NCBI GenBank assembly: GCA_016165875.1
Contig: JABBOT010000036.1
Coordinates: forward strand, 1,684,616-1,748,615
Direction: 5' to 3'
DNA length: 64,000 nucleotides
Origin: Acanthopleura granulata
Taxonomy: Eukaryota; Mollusca; Polyplacophora; Chitonida; Chitonidae
The position numbers were made by a program, and so were the translations under genes. The first letter of the stretch is position 1. Every line of letters starts with the position of its first letter. Positions 30,721 through 43,345 of this stretch are shown here, piece after piece. The notes below the pieces were generated by a model. It did not search any database. It was not told the origin of the DNA and saw nothing but the letters and a program-made list of their open reading frames with translations.

Positions 30721-32740
30721 TACATCATCAGTGTTGTGAGATGTGGAGGGAGATAACCCATGTTAGCAGGCACAAGGAGGAAAAGTGGACAAGAGGACTT
30801 AGCAGATGCCAGGATTAGCAGATACTAGGATTAGCAAATGAGTCTTATCGAATACATGTTTACCATAATGAATCCGTTCAAGGTTTGTTTTGAAAATCAG
30901 TGTCGGGAATGTTGTCATTGTCTCAAAGGTGAGCATCCGTAGAATTCATTGCACGGGGCTCTGTTGTCATTTGTAGAGTATGAAGCTAGGGGAGGCAACT
31001 CTCTATGATTTCTTTCTTACTGGTGAATATGCATACATACTTTTAAACCCTTGATCTGTACAGATCTCTTCTCTGTATGTTTTAATTAAGCTATAGTCTT
31101 CCGAAAGAAAATCCTCGTTTTATTGCAGGTTTTGTAACAAGAGTGCAATTGGGTAGTTACATTCATTTAGTTGGCATTTAGACCGTATATACAGACCGAC
31201 GTATATATATGTGTGTGTGTATCTAGAATCTCTGTAAAGAAATTGACATGAAATCAGAAGAAATGCACATTAGAAATGACAGTATGTGAAGGAGTTGCAG
31301 CTCTGACCTTCTCAACTTTAATTTCTCGCTTCTGTGTATCTTCATAATTTTTTCTTTGCCACTTACATACTGTTTATGTGTATGCAGAAGATTTAAGTGC
31401 GATGTACTGGTAAAGCATTCTGGGCATGCGTGGAGAAATGTAACTGGTAGTTCATCTACCTGTGGGCTTTTGTTGAAAATTGTACTACTGTATGGGGGAC
31501 TAAACCCTGGGTGTAATTTTATGCCGGAGCCTCACCCATCCTCGGGTTTTATTCCACATACCGTTCTCAGCTTCCGGGCGTCAGTAGCGGTTCTGATCCC
31601 GCAATATAATCAAATAAACAAAACTGTCTAGCTCAAAAAAGTCAGGCCGAGACCGCTGGTGTGGCAGGGCAGGATTACTTTTCATTCCTTACAGCGTAAA
31701 ATCAATGTACAGTATTTCTTCAGCTCACGGTAGCTGTGTTAACTGGTAGTCTTGGTAACTATTAGCGCTGTAAACTGCATATCAGTGTTTTTAGATCATG
31801 TATTAAATAAGGCGATGGCAACCTAGAGACTAGGTTTAAATCTCAGTGCTTTATACATAGATGTATGTTTTACCTGCATAGGTTCCAATCAGCGTTTAGG
31901 TGTTTCTTCCGGACACCACTTTGTTCGGGTAAGAATACAGGATGAAAAACTCAGCGGATTTTTACCATGTAATATACGCGTCGTTGATTCTTTTAAACTG
32001 TCCGTCTCCATGTTGTAGATGTATACTATTTTATCTACAATATGCAACATTTTAACAAGAAATTATGCAAATTGTTTTAAGCTTTCTTCCAGGTGCTTGG
32101 TCATAATTCATCATTTTTCTCCTCATAATAACTTCACACAATGCACCAGTGTGGATTCATGTACAACTCTATCTCTCCTAATTTGTAATTGGATGAAAAT
32201 CAACCAATCATGTGTATTATTTCTGTTGCTCTGGAGTACAACGTGAAACACCAGTCAAATAAATAAATACATTGTTCTTGCGGGGACCGTCTCATTTTTA
32301 CTGTGCCTGTTAGACAGTAATTGGTCTGTAACCTTGCAGTTGATGTGTATGTTGTACTGAGTTCAGGGTCTGACTTCGGTAAAACACAGTTAATCCTTTA
32401 TAAAAACTCTTCTGTCAATGATATCATGTAAGTGTATCACATTTGTGGTGTTGTCTTTGATTCATTCTTTTCTCTTTTGTAACTATTTTATTCTTTCTAA
32501 AACACATTTTTAACTGTGGTGGCTTTTTGAGGTTAATATGTTTGTTTTTTACATCTTGGCTCCAGGGTCGAGGAGTTTACGGAAAACTGTTATAAATGTA
32601 TGAGTGAGTTATCTCCCTTAGAATCTCCGAAATAGGGTACCGGCGGATTTTCCTCTCCCAACAGGGGTCGCTGCAGTGAATTAGAACTTTTGAGCCTTGT
32701 GGTCCGCGAAGTCAAACATATTGCGTAGAACAGTTTCATG
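30721..32740. other. Intergenic, no gene seen
   Basis: AT-rich sequence with a short AT/GT microsatellite at about 31200-31222 and a SINE end at 32226. An AATAAA at 31613-31618 is the tail of what may be another eroded SINE. I see no coding exon. Confidence 0.5.
32226..32271 (+). mobile_element. SINE family A, 3' end fragment
   Basis: CTGGAGTACAACGTGAAACA then CCAGTCAAATAAATAAAT matches the family terminus. Confidence 0.6.
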
Positions 32741-32742
32741 TG

Positions 32743-32960
32743 TGACGTATATGGTTACGTAAATGTCTCAATGTGACGTCGCGCTGTCAGCGCTGCAGTT
32801 TAGTCTTTAGCGTCACTAAAATGACGTAACGTGTCCCAGTTCGGACTTGTGCCGGTATTCCATTGGCTCCTGTTTGTACCGCTCAGCCTGTAGCAACTTT
32901 TACTTGCTTTAGTTCTATTCGAGACCACGGACATCCGGGCATTTCATCCGCTTGAGGCAG
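32743..32960. promoter_or_regulatory. CRE/CCAAT-rich promoter-like patch
   Basis: Three CRE-like motifs, TGACGTAT (32743-32750), TGACGTCG (32774-32781) and TGACGTAA (32822-32829), plus an inverted CCAAT box (ATTGG at 32862-32866) lie within about 125 bases of unusually CpG-rich DNA. This clustering is typical of a TATA-less promoter. Direction is uncertain: the unidentified gene downstream would be the + candidate. Confidence 0.45.
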
Positions 32961-33974
32961 CGGCAAACAGAGGGCGAGGTGAAACATAACATGGGAAGGG
33001 ATAGGAAATTGAGCAACCCGGAAAAATATTCTGAAAACTACGGCTGATATTCACAAGAAATTACAGTATGTTTTGCTACAGTACAATCTGCATAGCATAT
33101 GTAAATTATGAATGTTACTGAAACCTAATCCTTATGGAGACCGTGAGGTAGCGTTCCATATTAACTTCCATGTTATTCCATTAACGCTCCCAACAAGCCA
33201 ACCAATGACAAGCCACTAGCCACCCACTAGCCTGTCATGAGCAAGCCACTAGCCGGTTTGTGGTGAGCATGTGAGATCGTCGTGAAACTGCGGTGACTGT
33301 TGAATAGCAGAGGGTACAGTTGTGAGCACTTGCTACGAGTGTGCTACTGGTGAGTCAGTGACGTTAGTCATCAAATCCTCAAACCACAGCGACACCTCTC
33401 CACGCCTTCAGCAGATCACAGCTAGCTGAATGGCACTGGAATGTAACAAGCGTGCTTCTGGCGTCCTAGTAATCAACTAGTGGCTTATCGTGTACAGGAC
33501 ATAAGAGTGTCATTTTAGACCATATTATGTATTCACCACTTTCCGCTGTATGGAAACCCCATTGATCTGTGATTTGCTGTTGGTAAGATTTCTCCATTTT
33601 TTTTTTCATGATGTAAGCAATTTTTCCCAGTGTAATACTAAAACATTTTCTGTTTTTGATCCTATTTTTTATGGCTGTAATTGTGACTGCCTGATGGTCG
33701 GTATATTTTTTTTTCACAGAGTACACAACCACGATTCTTAGTGACTTGTTTTAATCGGGCAGTTACAAAACCTACACTTGATGTACTCAGACAAATGGCG
33801 TTCATGTACTTGTATACACAACACCACCGTGTTCCTCTTTATCCAGTGATCCATTAAACAAATGCTGCAGTACCATTAAAATAAATATGCCGTTTATGTA
33901 GTGTGAATGCCTTACATTACTTAACTCAATTGTCTTGAGGGTTTAACATCGACGTAGCGGTGTTTATTGTTTAA

Positions 33975-34056
33975 CCCGATACCGTTGAACCAGTTTTTGC
34001 ACCGAGTCAAATCCTTGGGATTGACTCGATACGAAACAAGGTTCAGCGGTATCGGG
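33975..34056. repeat. 82-nt imperfect foldback
   Basis: CCCGATACCGTTGAACC and following bases pair with the right arm ending GGTTCAGCGGTATCGGG, with GAGTCAAATCC against GATTGACTC near a short loop. Arms are about 38 bases with a few mismatches. It could be an RNA hairpin or a small foldback repeat. Confidence 0.7.
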
Positions 34057-34554
34057 TGACACAACAAAGACCAAGACGAAGATGTTAAAGCCTATTCTAC
34101 TCCCAAAACTGAAGAAAATGTGGAAAAACAACGGGATATTTTATGCTGCCGATCTCTTTTACTCCCCGCCCCTCTCCAATGGTGATGAATTTGAGACCAA
34201 TCATGGCAAATTTACGCCACCCGAGCTGGCTTAGATATTTCAATGACGTTGCTTCAATAACGTTGTATATTCAGTGGCGTTTGAGTTTGAAGCGGTAAAT
34301 ATGTAATCACAAAAGAAATATATATATATATATATATTGACATGACAGAATATTTTTCGGGAGGTAAACGTACCAGCCGGCATGTTGCGTGACACACTCG
34401 ATTTTGTTTGAAAGGACATCTATATTTAATATGTACGTTACCATACGATCGGAAATTTGACAGCGGAGTAGAATGTGTCCCTGAGTAGACCCAGAACTTC
34501 CACTATAGCGCACCCCCTGACGACTTGGCCTCTTCTTGGTCCCAAGTCAAGTGA

Positions 34555-34735
34555 TTGTCGTAGTGCAACGACCTGGGAGCCTCTAACCAATGTGGTCACT
34601 GAGAGTTCAAGTCCAACTGAAGCTGGCTTCCTCTCTGGCCGTAAAGGGTTTCATTCCTCCATAATGCTGGCCGCCGTAGTGTAAGCGAAATATTCTAAAG
34701 GACCGCGTAAAACGCCTATCAAAATAATAATCAAA
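34555..34735 (+). mobile_element. SINE family A copy, nearly full length
   Basis: Head AACGACCTGGGAGCCTC, box B-like GAGAGTTCAAGTCC, GAAGCTGGCTTCCTCTC, TTCATTCCTCCATAATGC, GCCGCCGTAGTGTAAG, CGCGTAAAACGCC and an AATAATAATC tail. This copy shows that the family is tRNA-derived with an AAAT-type tail. The central 30-40 bases present in other copies are deleted. Confidence 0.8.
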
Positions 34736-34800
34736 TTAATCTAGTTTGAGAACTGCGTATAACTGCAATACCAACGCGCTTTCTTGTAAAAATGCCGTGC

Positions 34801-35070
34801 TTTTAGAATTGTTCGGTTGCCTGGTGATTAGAGGTCCACAGATCTGGGTTCAATCCCGGGTCAGGTCATAGTAAAGACTTTAAAAATGGCACTTGTTGCT
34901 GCCTTGCTTGGCGTTCAGCACTGAGACGCTAGAGCAAGGAAACAGGACTGGTCGGACCGGTGTCGGTATAATGTGACTGGGTGTGTTGTCATGTCTGGTG
35001 TCCTCGGCATGATGTTCCAGTGGCGGCAGCACTTTGGCGGTGTGGTCCCCCTGCCATAAGAAGACACAGA
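34801..35070 (+). mobile_element. SINE family B, tRNA-derived
   Basis: GCCTGGTGATTAGAGG (box A-like) and GGGTTCAATCCCGGG (box B) 25-30 bases apart are followed by a body with AAAAATGGCACTTGTTGCTG, GACTGGTCGGACCGG, CATGTCTGGTGTC and GGCGGCAGCACTTTGGCGG. A second copy in reverse lies at 43697-43993, and a fragment at 63446. Confidence 0.85.
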
Positions 35071-35972
35071 ATATATACATAGTAAGTTTTCTAACGACAT
35101 ATGTTAGGCGATTATGAATGGAAAATTGTAAAGTACGACGTTATACTTAAAGCATGTACATATATATATATAGAAATATTGGGAGGGTGCTGGTGTTCAC
35201 AAAGACTTTGACAGAATTACGGCTTTAAAGGATTTATGTCCATCGATGTAGCATTTATTAATAATTAGCCACCAATGTGTACATTGTTATGTTGAGATTA
35301 AAAAAAAATATTTCACAAGTGTACCTTAATCTGAGTAAAATAGCATGTAAAATCGCTGGACAGTGAGGCCGGTTTTATGCATTTTCCCCGCTAACACTCG
35401 GTAGTCTCCGCCGAATTGTGTCATACAAGCACAAACTTCAGGAGCTGTCGGACCTTCGCCATTTAGTTCAGTGATAAATTAAAGCTGCAAGATTGACAAC
35501 AAACCTTGTCTGAAAACTCAAAATCCGAAGTCTGGCCAGAGATGTCAGGTGTCATAAATCGGAACTTCAACGTCGTCCATTATGGATTCAAATTGATACG
35601 GTAGTCTATCTGCTTGCGTGTAGCTAGAATCCATCTCGAAAATGACATCGTCTTGATATAAATTCCCAGGTTATACCGCTCAGCCAGCCTTGAGTTCGCC
35701 GTCTATGACATCAACCGCTGAGCCGTAGCGGGCGGCAGCAAATCTATTGTTTTGGGCTGATTTATAGTCATTACGTGTCTCAGAAGTTCTCCTGGTAAAA
35801 TACTATGTAAACAGATAATAATCTTTATAATTAAGGCCAGGAGCAACGTCTGGACACTAATACTTTAAGTGAATTAACCAGGTAAAATCAAGAATGGACA
35901 TGGATAGAAATAATCACTCTGTGGTAAACCGCCTGTGTCTCTATACGGGCAAACTCAAACAAGCACTTTCTG

Positions 35973-36134
35973 ATGCAAAACGACAGCATGGATGTCGGCG
36001 AACCTGTAACAAACGATAAAATGGACAGTAAAATTGACACGAAGAAGGACGGTGAGACGGACAAGAAGAATTCAGGGAAAAGCCGACATACGAACTTTAT
36101 TTGTGTCTTACCCGCGCCACTTGGTTATTTTTAG
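35973..36134 (+). CDS. Candidate first coding exon of an unidentified gene
   Basis: An ATG opens 53 codons of protein-like, highly charged sequence (MQNDSMDVGEPVTN, DKMDSKIDTKKDGETDKK) before TAG. A strong donor, GACG|GTGAGA, lies at 36052, so the true exon may be 35973-36051 (26 codons plus one base). It lies 3 kb downstream of the CRE-rich patch. I do not recognise the protein. Confidence 0.3.
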   Translation: MQNDSMDVGEPVTNDKMDSKIDTKKDGETDKKNSGKSRHTNFICVLPAPLGYF

Positions 36135-37560
36135 TGAAGAGATGAATTGCCATGTATTGTAGACGTTGTATTCAACACAAATGGACTTTACGGATCTTGT
36201 ACACTGTCAGGCTTTATTGTCCCGCCATTCATGACCTTTATACGAAGAAGACTTACCACACTATCACACTGGAGATGGACTAGAATGTTCACACTGATAA
36301 TCAGTTGCAATTAGTTGTTTTAAGATGTACTCAGGTGTACAAAGTTGTGACCAGGTGTTATTGGGTTCATACTGTAGTGAAAACAAGGACAAATTGAATT
36401 ACCTTATACCCTTGGCGATAAATAGAATTACTCTACTGTTGATGAGGTATCACATACTACGAGAGTTTATGATAATTCGCCTGAAAGAATGCTTCCTGTT
36501 TGGAAGCATGTTTCCACGTAATTCGGCAGTATATGCTCTAAACACTATTTATATATCATACAACATATACATTTCTCTGTGAAATTACTACATAAATAGT
36601 AAAGCTCTTTTGGTGTTTTTATACCTATACCAGTTGGCGTGGCCTTAGCCATATTCACTCATCACTGAAGCAGATCGGTTCTGGCTCATTGCAGTGATTG
36701 GCCACTACCATGATTACTGGTCCGGTCTAAACGTCAGCACAGAAAAACTTGACGATTTTCAAGTGATATCCAACACCATAAAGACAGTTTGGTATTTAAA
36801 TCAAGTACCTTGCAACCTGTACGGTTTCATCAGAAAACGTGATAAATACAACGCATTGGACATTCAGCGACGTTGGATTACATGACGCAAATGCTTGTGA
36901 GCCGTCAGTGTGATACTTCCTAACGGTATATATAGTCCCGCCCGGACCAAATCAATGTGTAACCAACACCCACGGATTTCAACTGACCAATGGAATCTCT
37001 CTGCTTCACCTCAAATCAAAGGAACCAAAAATATACACACGTAAAGCTACAGGTGTATTACGATGTCACAAATCCATAACCAGTTTGTGAGCATAATGCA
37101 CAACGAGAAAAATCTACCAGGAGAGAGAGAGAAAAAAACACGCATTTCCATTGAATAAACTGTCTCTATATGGTTCCGCCTGCCACTTCCAATGTAGGAT
37201 CGTTGAAACGTCAAATCATTGAGTATGTATGAGGTGTCTCTTTCTCGGAATTGGCCGGATTACTGATTGACCGCCTGAATTGTAATTTGGATACTTCGCT
37301 TCCTATTCCTTACATAGAGAAAGCGAATGCGGACTACGCCGGGATTCATTCTATATTTCATGATAGTTTGCGTGAACTATTGTAGTTCTCTATTTTTATA
37401 TGAAGATAGACAGAGAACTATACATAGAAATCTAATGGGATTTGGTTTCAAAACTTTACAGAACAAAGGTAATGACCTACCCTACAATAAAAAGGGATAG
37501 TGTTCAACAAAAATGTGTCTTGTACCGCCTTTAAGGTATAGTTATTCACCACAGTTTCTA

Positions 37561-37679
37561 TTAGGCTCCTGTCCATAAGTCCTGTACTATTGGGCTCCTG
37601 TCCATAAGTCCTGTCCTATTGGGCTCCTGTCCATAAGTCCTGTACTATTGGGCTCCTGTTCATATCGGCTCCTGTCCAA
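37561..37679. repeat. 29-bp tandem repeat in the left arm, about 4 copies
   Basis: The unit contains GGGCTCCTGTCCATAAGTCC. The reverse-complement array in the right arm (46592-47165) is five times longer, so array length differs between arms. Confidence 0.85.
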
Positions 37680-37714
37680 ACACCAATTGATAAGGATAAA
37701 AGAATGTCTATTCG

Positions 37715-38870
37715 TGTTAAGGATGTTTATTTTGGAGCAACACTTTGTACATTATAAAATGGCGGCACTACACACTCTTTCTTGCAGGCTCAAAACAAAC
37801 CAACTGCTGTGAACATCAGCTTCCCATTCCCAGGGATAGCACAGGGTTACGTCACACTCCTGCAATTGTAGTCGAAACTGTTGTGGCCTTGGAGGGCAAT
37901 CATTCAGCCCAGGTTCGAATATGGCCTCCGAGGTCTGTTATCTGTTTTAATTTCCACAGTCTGGCTATGAATGTACTGATGCAAATGTTCAGATACATAG
38001 GTTATGGCAAGAGTTTCTTTTTCAGTTTGTGCATACCTACACTTCTATTTGTGTCTTAGTTCTGGAAGCACAGGCAACCGGCAACCACAAGTCGTTATGT
38101 CTTTATAAGAGTACAGCACCAATTCCATTCTTACTTGCATCAGCGGACACTTTGGTTGGTTTCTTTTGGTCATAAAATTGTAACACAAGTTCAGGTTCAA
38201 ACCATCTCCTGTTCATCTGTCCAACCCAGCTGTATGGTTTTGTCCAGGAGCACGCTCTCGCTGACAAGTCTGGAATTTAACATCCAAGATAATTCATCAT
38301 GCCTAGGAAGCGCTCTATATCTTTCTTGCATTCCGGTCTGGTCATTGATGGCTTTAACTTTCTAAGCATCAGGTTTTAGTCCATCTTTTGAGATAACCTT
38401 GAACTTTCCTCCTCACGCGGTATCTGCCAGAATCCGCTGGAGGCATTCGGTTTTGTGGAGTAACGAGCACCAGCAAACTTGGACATTACTTCGTCTCTTT
38501 TGGCTAATTTGTATTGCTCTCTTAAGATGGGTTTATGCAAGTTTCAAGGGTCCAAGCGTATGCGTAGCTTTCCATTAGGTTTGTTATCTACGACCATTGA
38601 ACTGGTGCATTCTGTAGGTTCACTGACTTTTGTGATTTCACCCATTTGTTCCATTCTCTATTTTTAATTTGAACTTAGCTATCAAAGCTTCAGTTTTGTC
38701 CCACTCTAGCTCGTGCTAGCAAGCCGTCTTGACTCCTTTTTTCTACTAGGGCAGAACTTCTGTGCTCCACTTCTGTAATGACCATGTAATGAGTGAAGAA
38801 GTCTGTTATCCGTGTTAAGGATGTTTTTTTTGGAGCAATCTGACGAACACTTTGCACAATGTGAAATGAT
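37715..38870 (-). mobile_element. Insertion in left arm carrying a decayed Ty3/Gypsy fragment
   Basis: About 1.1 kb absent from the right arm. It is bounded by direct repeats at 37715-37760 and about 38815-38870, sharing GTGTTAAGGATGTTT, TTTGGAGCAA and ACACTTTG. On the minus strand, 38700 to 38058 encodes broken reverse transcriptase and RNase H segments: KPNGKLRIRLDP, SSGFWQIPRE, KAINDQ, then FYDQKKPTKVSADASKNG and LWLPVA. Stops and a frameshift interrupt it, and the part that would carry the YxDD catalytic site is deleted. It is an inactive relic of an LTR retrotransposon. Confidence 0.8.
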
Positions 38871-39654
38871 GTCGATGTCAGCAAGGCCAGTTAGGCGCGA
38901 ATGACTTTGAAAATGGATGTACCGAGGAGGCACGCAAGGGGGCGTCCGGGCAACACGGGACAACGAACAGCTTAGGCCGGTAGATCTAGGGGAAAAATGT
39001 TTTATTGATGCCATCATCAAATCGAGAGGGACAGCACGGTATGTTGGTAAAATACGCAGGCAGTAGGGGGATCTAGGGCTTAGCCTCTATAGATAATAAT
39101 CTATGGGTAAGCCCGCTAGAGATAGAATGAACAATAAACTGCACAGCTTTGACCCGAATTATCTTTAGCGGAAAATAAATGTTCTCCAATGCGTTCAAAT
39201 GATACTCAAATAATACCAAAGTTGATATCTTTTACATTTGTAGTGGAGAAGGGAACTAGTGATGTAGGCAAATGGAGACGGTTTCCTTTTATTTCTCAGT
39301 TCCAGACACCGCGGGAAACTATTTGTCTTCCTTTCAGAGCCTCAGATAGACATGTCATTGGCCGACAAAACTTCAGTTCTCTCACCTACGTGAAGTTGTG
39401 AGAGAGCGCTGACAAACACAGAGGAGAAACTGTGGTTAATGCCAGGCTACGGCAATAACAACGCCGTGTAGGGTCTCATCCCTACAGCATAGCAGGATAA
39501 AATCTCACTCCAGGCTGGGATACGAGACACAGTAATCCGAAGTAGGATCTCGTAGAATTTCCTGAGCAATAGAGCTCCACACTTCTAAAGTGATCTTTGC
39601 TTCTCATTTATCAAAGCGAAGAATTAATTAATCCTGTGGGCAAAGCGTATATGT

Positions 39655-39735
39655 TTGCTTCCTTCAGATGAGTATTTTCCCTAAAACCCCGACATCACAG
39701 GTTCGAATCCTACTCCGGCAGTCTGTTTTGTCTAA
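39655..39735 (+). repeat. tRNA-like segment in the left arm
   Basis: ATGAGTATTTTCCCTAAAAC, then CACAGGTTCGAATCCTACTC (box B-like) and CGGCAG. Its partner in the right arm is the reverse complement at about 45060-45130, with CAGGTGCGAATCCCGC. It may be a tRNA-derived repeat that was part of the element before the arms separated. Confidence 0.55.
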
Positions 39736-40350
39736 AGTGTTTTTTTTTATTTATTCGCGTACTTTTTTGCCATTTTGTAGAATCGCCCGTTGGTACTATC
39801 GGTATTCACTTTTTGCTGGGACATACAACACCCAAACCTCTACACACTGATACGTGTCACATAACCGTTCTTTCCAATATAACACGAACTCAAGTTATAT
39901 TGCTTCTATCCTGGAAGTGTCTTCAAACTCCTCTCATCGTTACATTTCAAATCTCCACCATCTGTGCTAAACTTTGGGGTTTACATGTATTTTCTTTGCC
40001 CTACTTTCTCATCAGGTCTACAGATTAGCTCTGTTAAGCAGCTGTTTTGCAGGATTAAGCAAAAATAAATGTTGAACTACATTTTGACATTGAATAGTTT
40101 TACAAAAGGATAAAAGTATGCGACTAAATAAAAAAGCAGACTTTAATATGGCTGGCGAGGTGCGGCATACCTCACCTCATGTACAGAGGTTGTGCACGTG
40201 AAAGTGTTGAGCTTGGCGATAAAGGCCGCGATGGGCAAACAATTCCGAACGCAAGTAAGCTCAGCAATTATGCTGATGCAACGAAGTGAACAAAATCCCT
40301 TGTAAGAAAAACACTTTCCCGGAATATGTCGTGAATGAACTGGTTAGAGG

Positions 40351-40631
40351 AGTCACCGAACTAGGTCACTCTGCATTGTGTATATACAAGACTTGCTGGT
40401 TATACACAGCTACTCCATTTCAGGTCACCGAGCAAGGTCACTCTGCATTGTGTACATACAAGACTTGCAGGTTATACACAGCTACTCCATTTCAGGTCAC
40501 CGAGCAAGGTCACTCTGCATTGTGTACATACAAGACTTGCAGGTTATACACAGTTACGGCATCTCAGGTCACCGAGCTAGATCACTCTGCATTGTGTACA
40601 TACAAGACTTGTGGTTATACACAATTTCCTC
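40351..40631. repeat. 72-bp tandem repeat in the left arm, 4 copies
   Basis: The unit includes GGTCACTCTGCATTGTGTAC and ACAAGACTTGCAGGTTATAC. The right arm carries one counterpart near 44235-44275 (GTACACAATCTGGAGCAG, GTGACC). The open frames of 95-123 residues follow from a period divisible by 3. Confidence 0.92.
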
Positions 40632-40639
40632 CCTGCAAC

Positions 40640-42530
40640 GATTATCTACAGATTTGACCTACTAAGGCGCATTAGTTGTTTGCTCATACTGGAATTATAA
40701 ACATTAAAGGGGCCTAAACACTTGCACCGAAAGCGCATATTTGAAGGCTATAGAATGTCGTTAAGGATACTAGAATGCCTCCGTGGTGAAATTTGGACAC
40801 ATATTTTTTATTTCACATTCTTATTCTCCATTCTTCTATCTTTACGCTCAAGTAAAGACGAAAACCAAATTCGAATCATAAAGACCTTAATACGACAAAA
40901 AGCATAACATATTGTGAACCAAGGCAGTTGTCTTTTCTTAGTTCCCTGGGATTAGAGGGAACAGCTCACTGAAGGGGGTCAGTTGCTGTGAATAGACATG
41001 CTTCTGGTAAATGTGTATTGGCCCCTGCTATAAATTGTGGCTGCTTGTGTAGACTACCCAAGCAGACCTGTTAACTGACACTGCAGCCTTAATCCAATAT
41101 CCGATTGCCGCTGGTGGCCCAGATAGTATCATATCGATGAAAACGTGTAATAACATCTAATTGCGGTCAGAGTTAAGTTTTTGAAAGTAACCAGAAGAAG
41201 AAGGAGAACGATGGTCGATATGCTGTAATGAACTCTCAACTGAAAATCACTACTAAGCTAGCTAGCATTCTAGGTGGCAACACTCACGCTGAAACGAGTC
41301 TTTTTGAAAGTTTGAAGATTAAGGGGAACTTCTATGTTTGATCAATGACGCAATATCAACGGAAGGAACTGTTTTGAAACTTAAGTACATATTCGTTATG
41401 CAAACTTCGATTGTAAAACATATTAATACAGCTGGATTTTTCTCACCTGTTTGGCGCGTTGCGTGACTTGTTGAACTACAGTTAATTTTTTATCTTTCTA
41501 TTGAGAAAAATTATTAAAATGCCGGAGTAAAGCGGCGGAGCTACCTACGTGTAAAATATACCCGGCCTTAGCACCCCTTCCCCCAACTAAATTTTAAGGG
41601 GGGTGGTGTGTGTCTAGTTCAGAGCTTGATCTCGAGAATCTCGTAATAGGCAGTTTTCACTGTTTCCTGAAAGGCTATAATGGAGGAAGTCTGAGTAACT
41701 GTAAATTCGCCTGTGCGATTATTTTCTACGATTTCTGTAGTGCGGCGAAAAACACCAACCAAACAAGCTGTCAACTTCCAGCTATTGTCAGAGTCTAAAA
41801 TAAATACTATAATTAAATTGTAATTAAGTTTGTTATGTGCTAATACATTTGCTAAAGTCAGTATTTGCAGTGGTTCTTATACAGCCTGATTTTTTTTAAC
41901 CCATATACATTGTAGAACCATGTTTTTGCCCAATTACCGCTCAACTGAAGAAGTTTGTTGGGAAGATACTTTAAGCGAGATCAGTCCAAATGTGAAAGAA
42001 TTCAATGAGGCTTCGAAGGAATGGGAGCTGAGGTAATGACCATTTTCTTGATAATAACAAGGCAGGCCATGCTGCGTAATTCTCAACTATGAGCATAAAT
42101 TTACGATTACTTGTATAAAAATAAATAAATACACATACGAATAAGCTAATATTTCGCATGTCACACTTTACAGTAGAAATGTAACAGTTATGGTTTTGTA
42201 TCAGGAAATGGGTATACCTTCCAGAGCCTGACACAGAGCAATAGGTGCCGAGTGTGGTTTGTAGTCCGCACTCCTGAAATGAGGTCTTTCAACCTTTCGG
42301 TTAGGCCTAGCAGCCTGAGTGAAAATTGTTCAAACTTTTTGTCAAGTCGCACGACCTTTGACAGCTACACATATCAGCCAACCTACGGAGAGATTGACAT
42401 GTTGTCCCGGCACACTTTGTAAATTAATCTTTCCAGGCATTATGATAGTTTCAAGTTTAATGCCCTGTGTGTTTTCGTTAATAATGCACACTGCATGAAT
42501 GTACAATTGGCGTTGTTTTGACTGATTCAT
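40640..42530. other. Inner spacer of the inverted repeat, no gene seen
   Basis: I find no mirrored similarity with 42.6-44.2 kb. A SINE family A end lies at 41735-41770 (GTGCGGCGAAAAACACC). Open frames are short and overlap without domains. Confidence 0.5.
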
Positions 42531-42532
42531 TT

Positions 42533-42720
42533 ATTTATTTATTTATTTGATTGGTGTTTTACCCCGCACTCAGGAATATTTCACTTATACGACGGTGGCC
42601 AGCATTATGATGGGTGGAAATCCACGACCATCCGCAGCTTACTGGCGGACCTTCCCACGTACGGCCGGAGAGGAAGCCATCATGAGCTAGACTTGAACTC
42701 ACATTGGTAGGAGGCCTCTT
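42533..42720 (-). mobile_element. SINE family A copy
   Basis: TTTATTTATTTGATTGGTG, CAGGAATATTTCACTTATAC, GACGGTGGCCAGCATTATG, CACGACCATCCGCAGC, TTCCCACGTACGGCCGG and GAGCTAGACTTGAACTCAC. The AAAT tail complement is intact, so this is one of the best copies, with an internal deletion of about 25 bases. Confidence 0.85.
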
Positions 42721-43105
42721 GGACCATTAATCTTGGATGCATAAGTGAGCTTGTTTTGAAAGACTTTGTATAATTAGATAATTTTCGGGGAATCGATGAC
42801 CTTCAGAATGGTGTGAAACCTTATCCCACCTCCCCATCTTTGAGAATGGACCGTCAGGTTGATGTCATTGTCCCACCAAGGTAAGCACGAGACCGGTATA
42901 GGGAGAAATTCAAGTCGGCCACTCATGTTTTATTCACATACGTTTAATGCCAGGGAGCATTATTTAATGATGAACTCGACATTCTTCGCTTGGCCATTGG
43001 TTCTTTTAATTTATTTCAACGGAACCCGAAGCAAGCGATTTAGGGGACGGGCTGGTAGAGAGAGTAATTGATTTGTGCTTACGCCGTGCCCAGGAATTTA
43101 GTACC

Positions 43106-43345
43106 GGGAGTACATACCATATGGGTTAAAGAAAACAGAGTACATACCATGTGGATGGAGGAAGCCAGAGTACTAGAAGTACATATCATAAGGGTTAAGG
43201 AAACCGGAGCACTGGGAGTATATACCATATTTGTGAAGGAAACCAGAGTGCTAGGAGTACATACCATATGGATGGAGGAAACCGGAGTTATGGGAGTACA
43301 GACCATGTGGCAGGAGGAAACCTGAGTACCGAAAGTACAAACCAT
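43106..43345. repeat. 39-bp tandem repeat, about 6 copies
   Basis: The unit contains GGAGTACATACCATATGG and GAGGAAACCGGAG with substantial divergence between copies, suggesting an older array. Confidence 0.85.

Noticed and set aside
31500..31625. Possible eroded SINE ending AATCAAATAAACAAA
   Set aside because: Only the last 15 bases resemble family A; the body blocks are absent.
37830..37935. tRNA gene suggested by CCCAGGTTCGAATATGG
   Set aside because: Box B-like only. No box A at proper spacing and no clover-leaf pairing.
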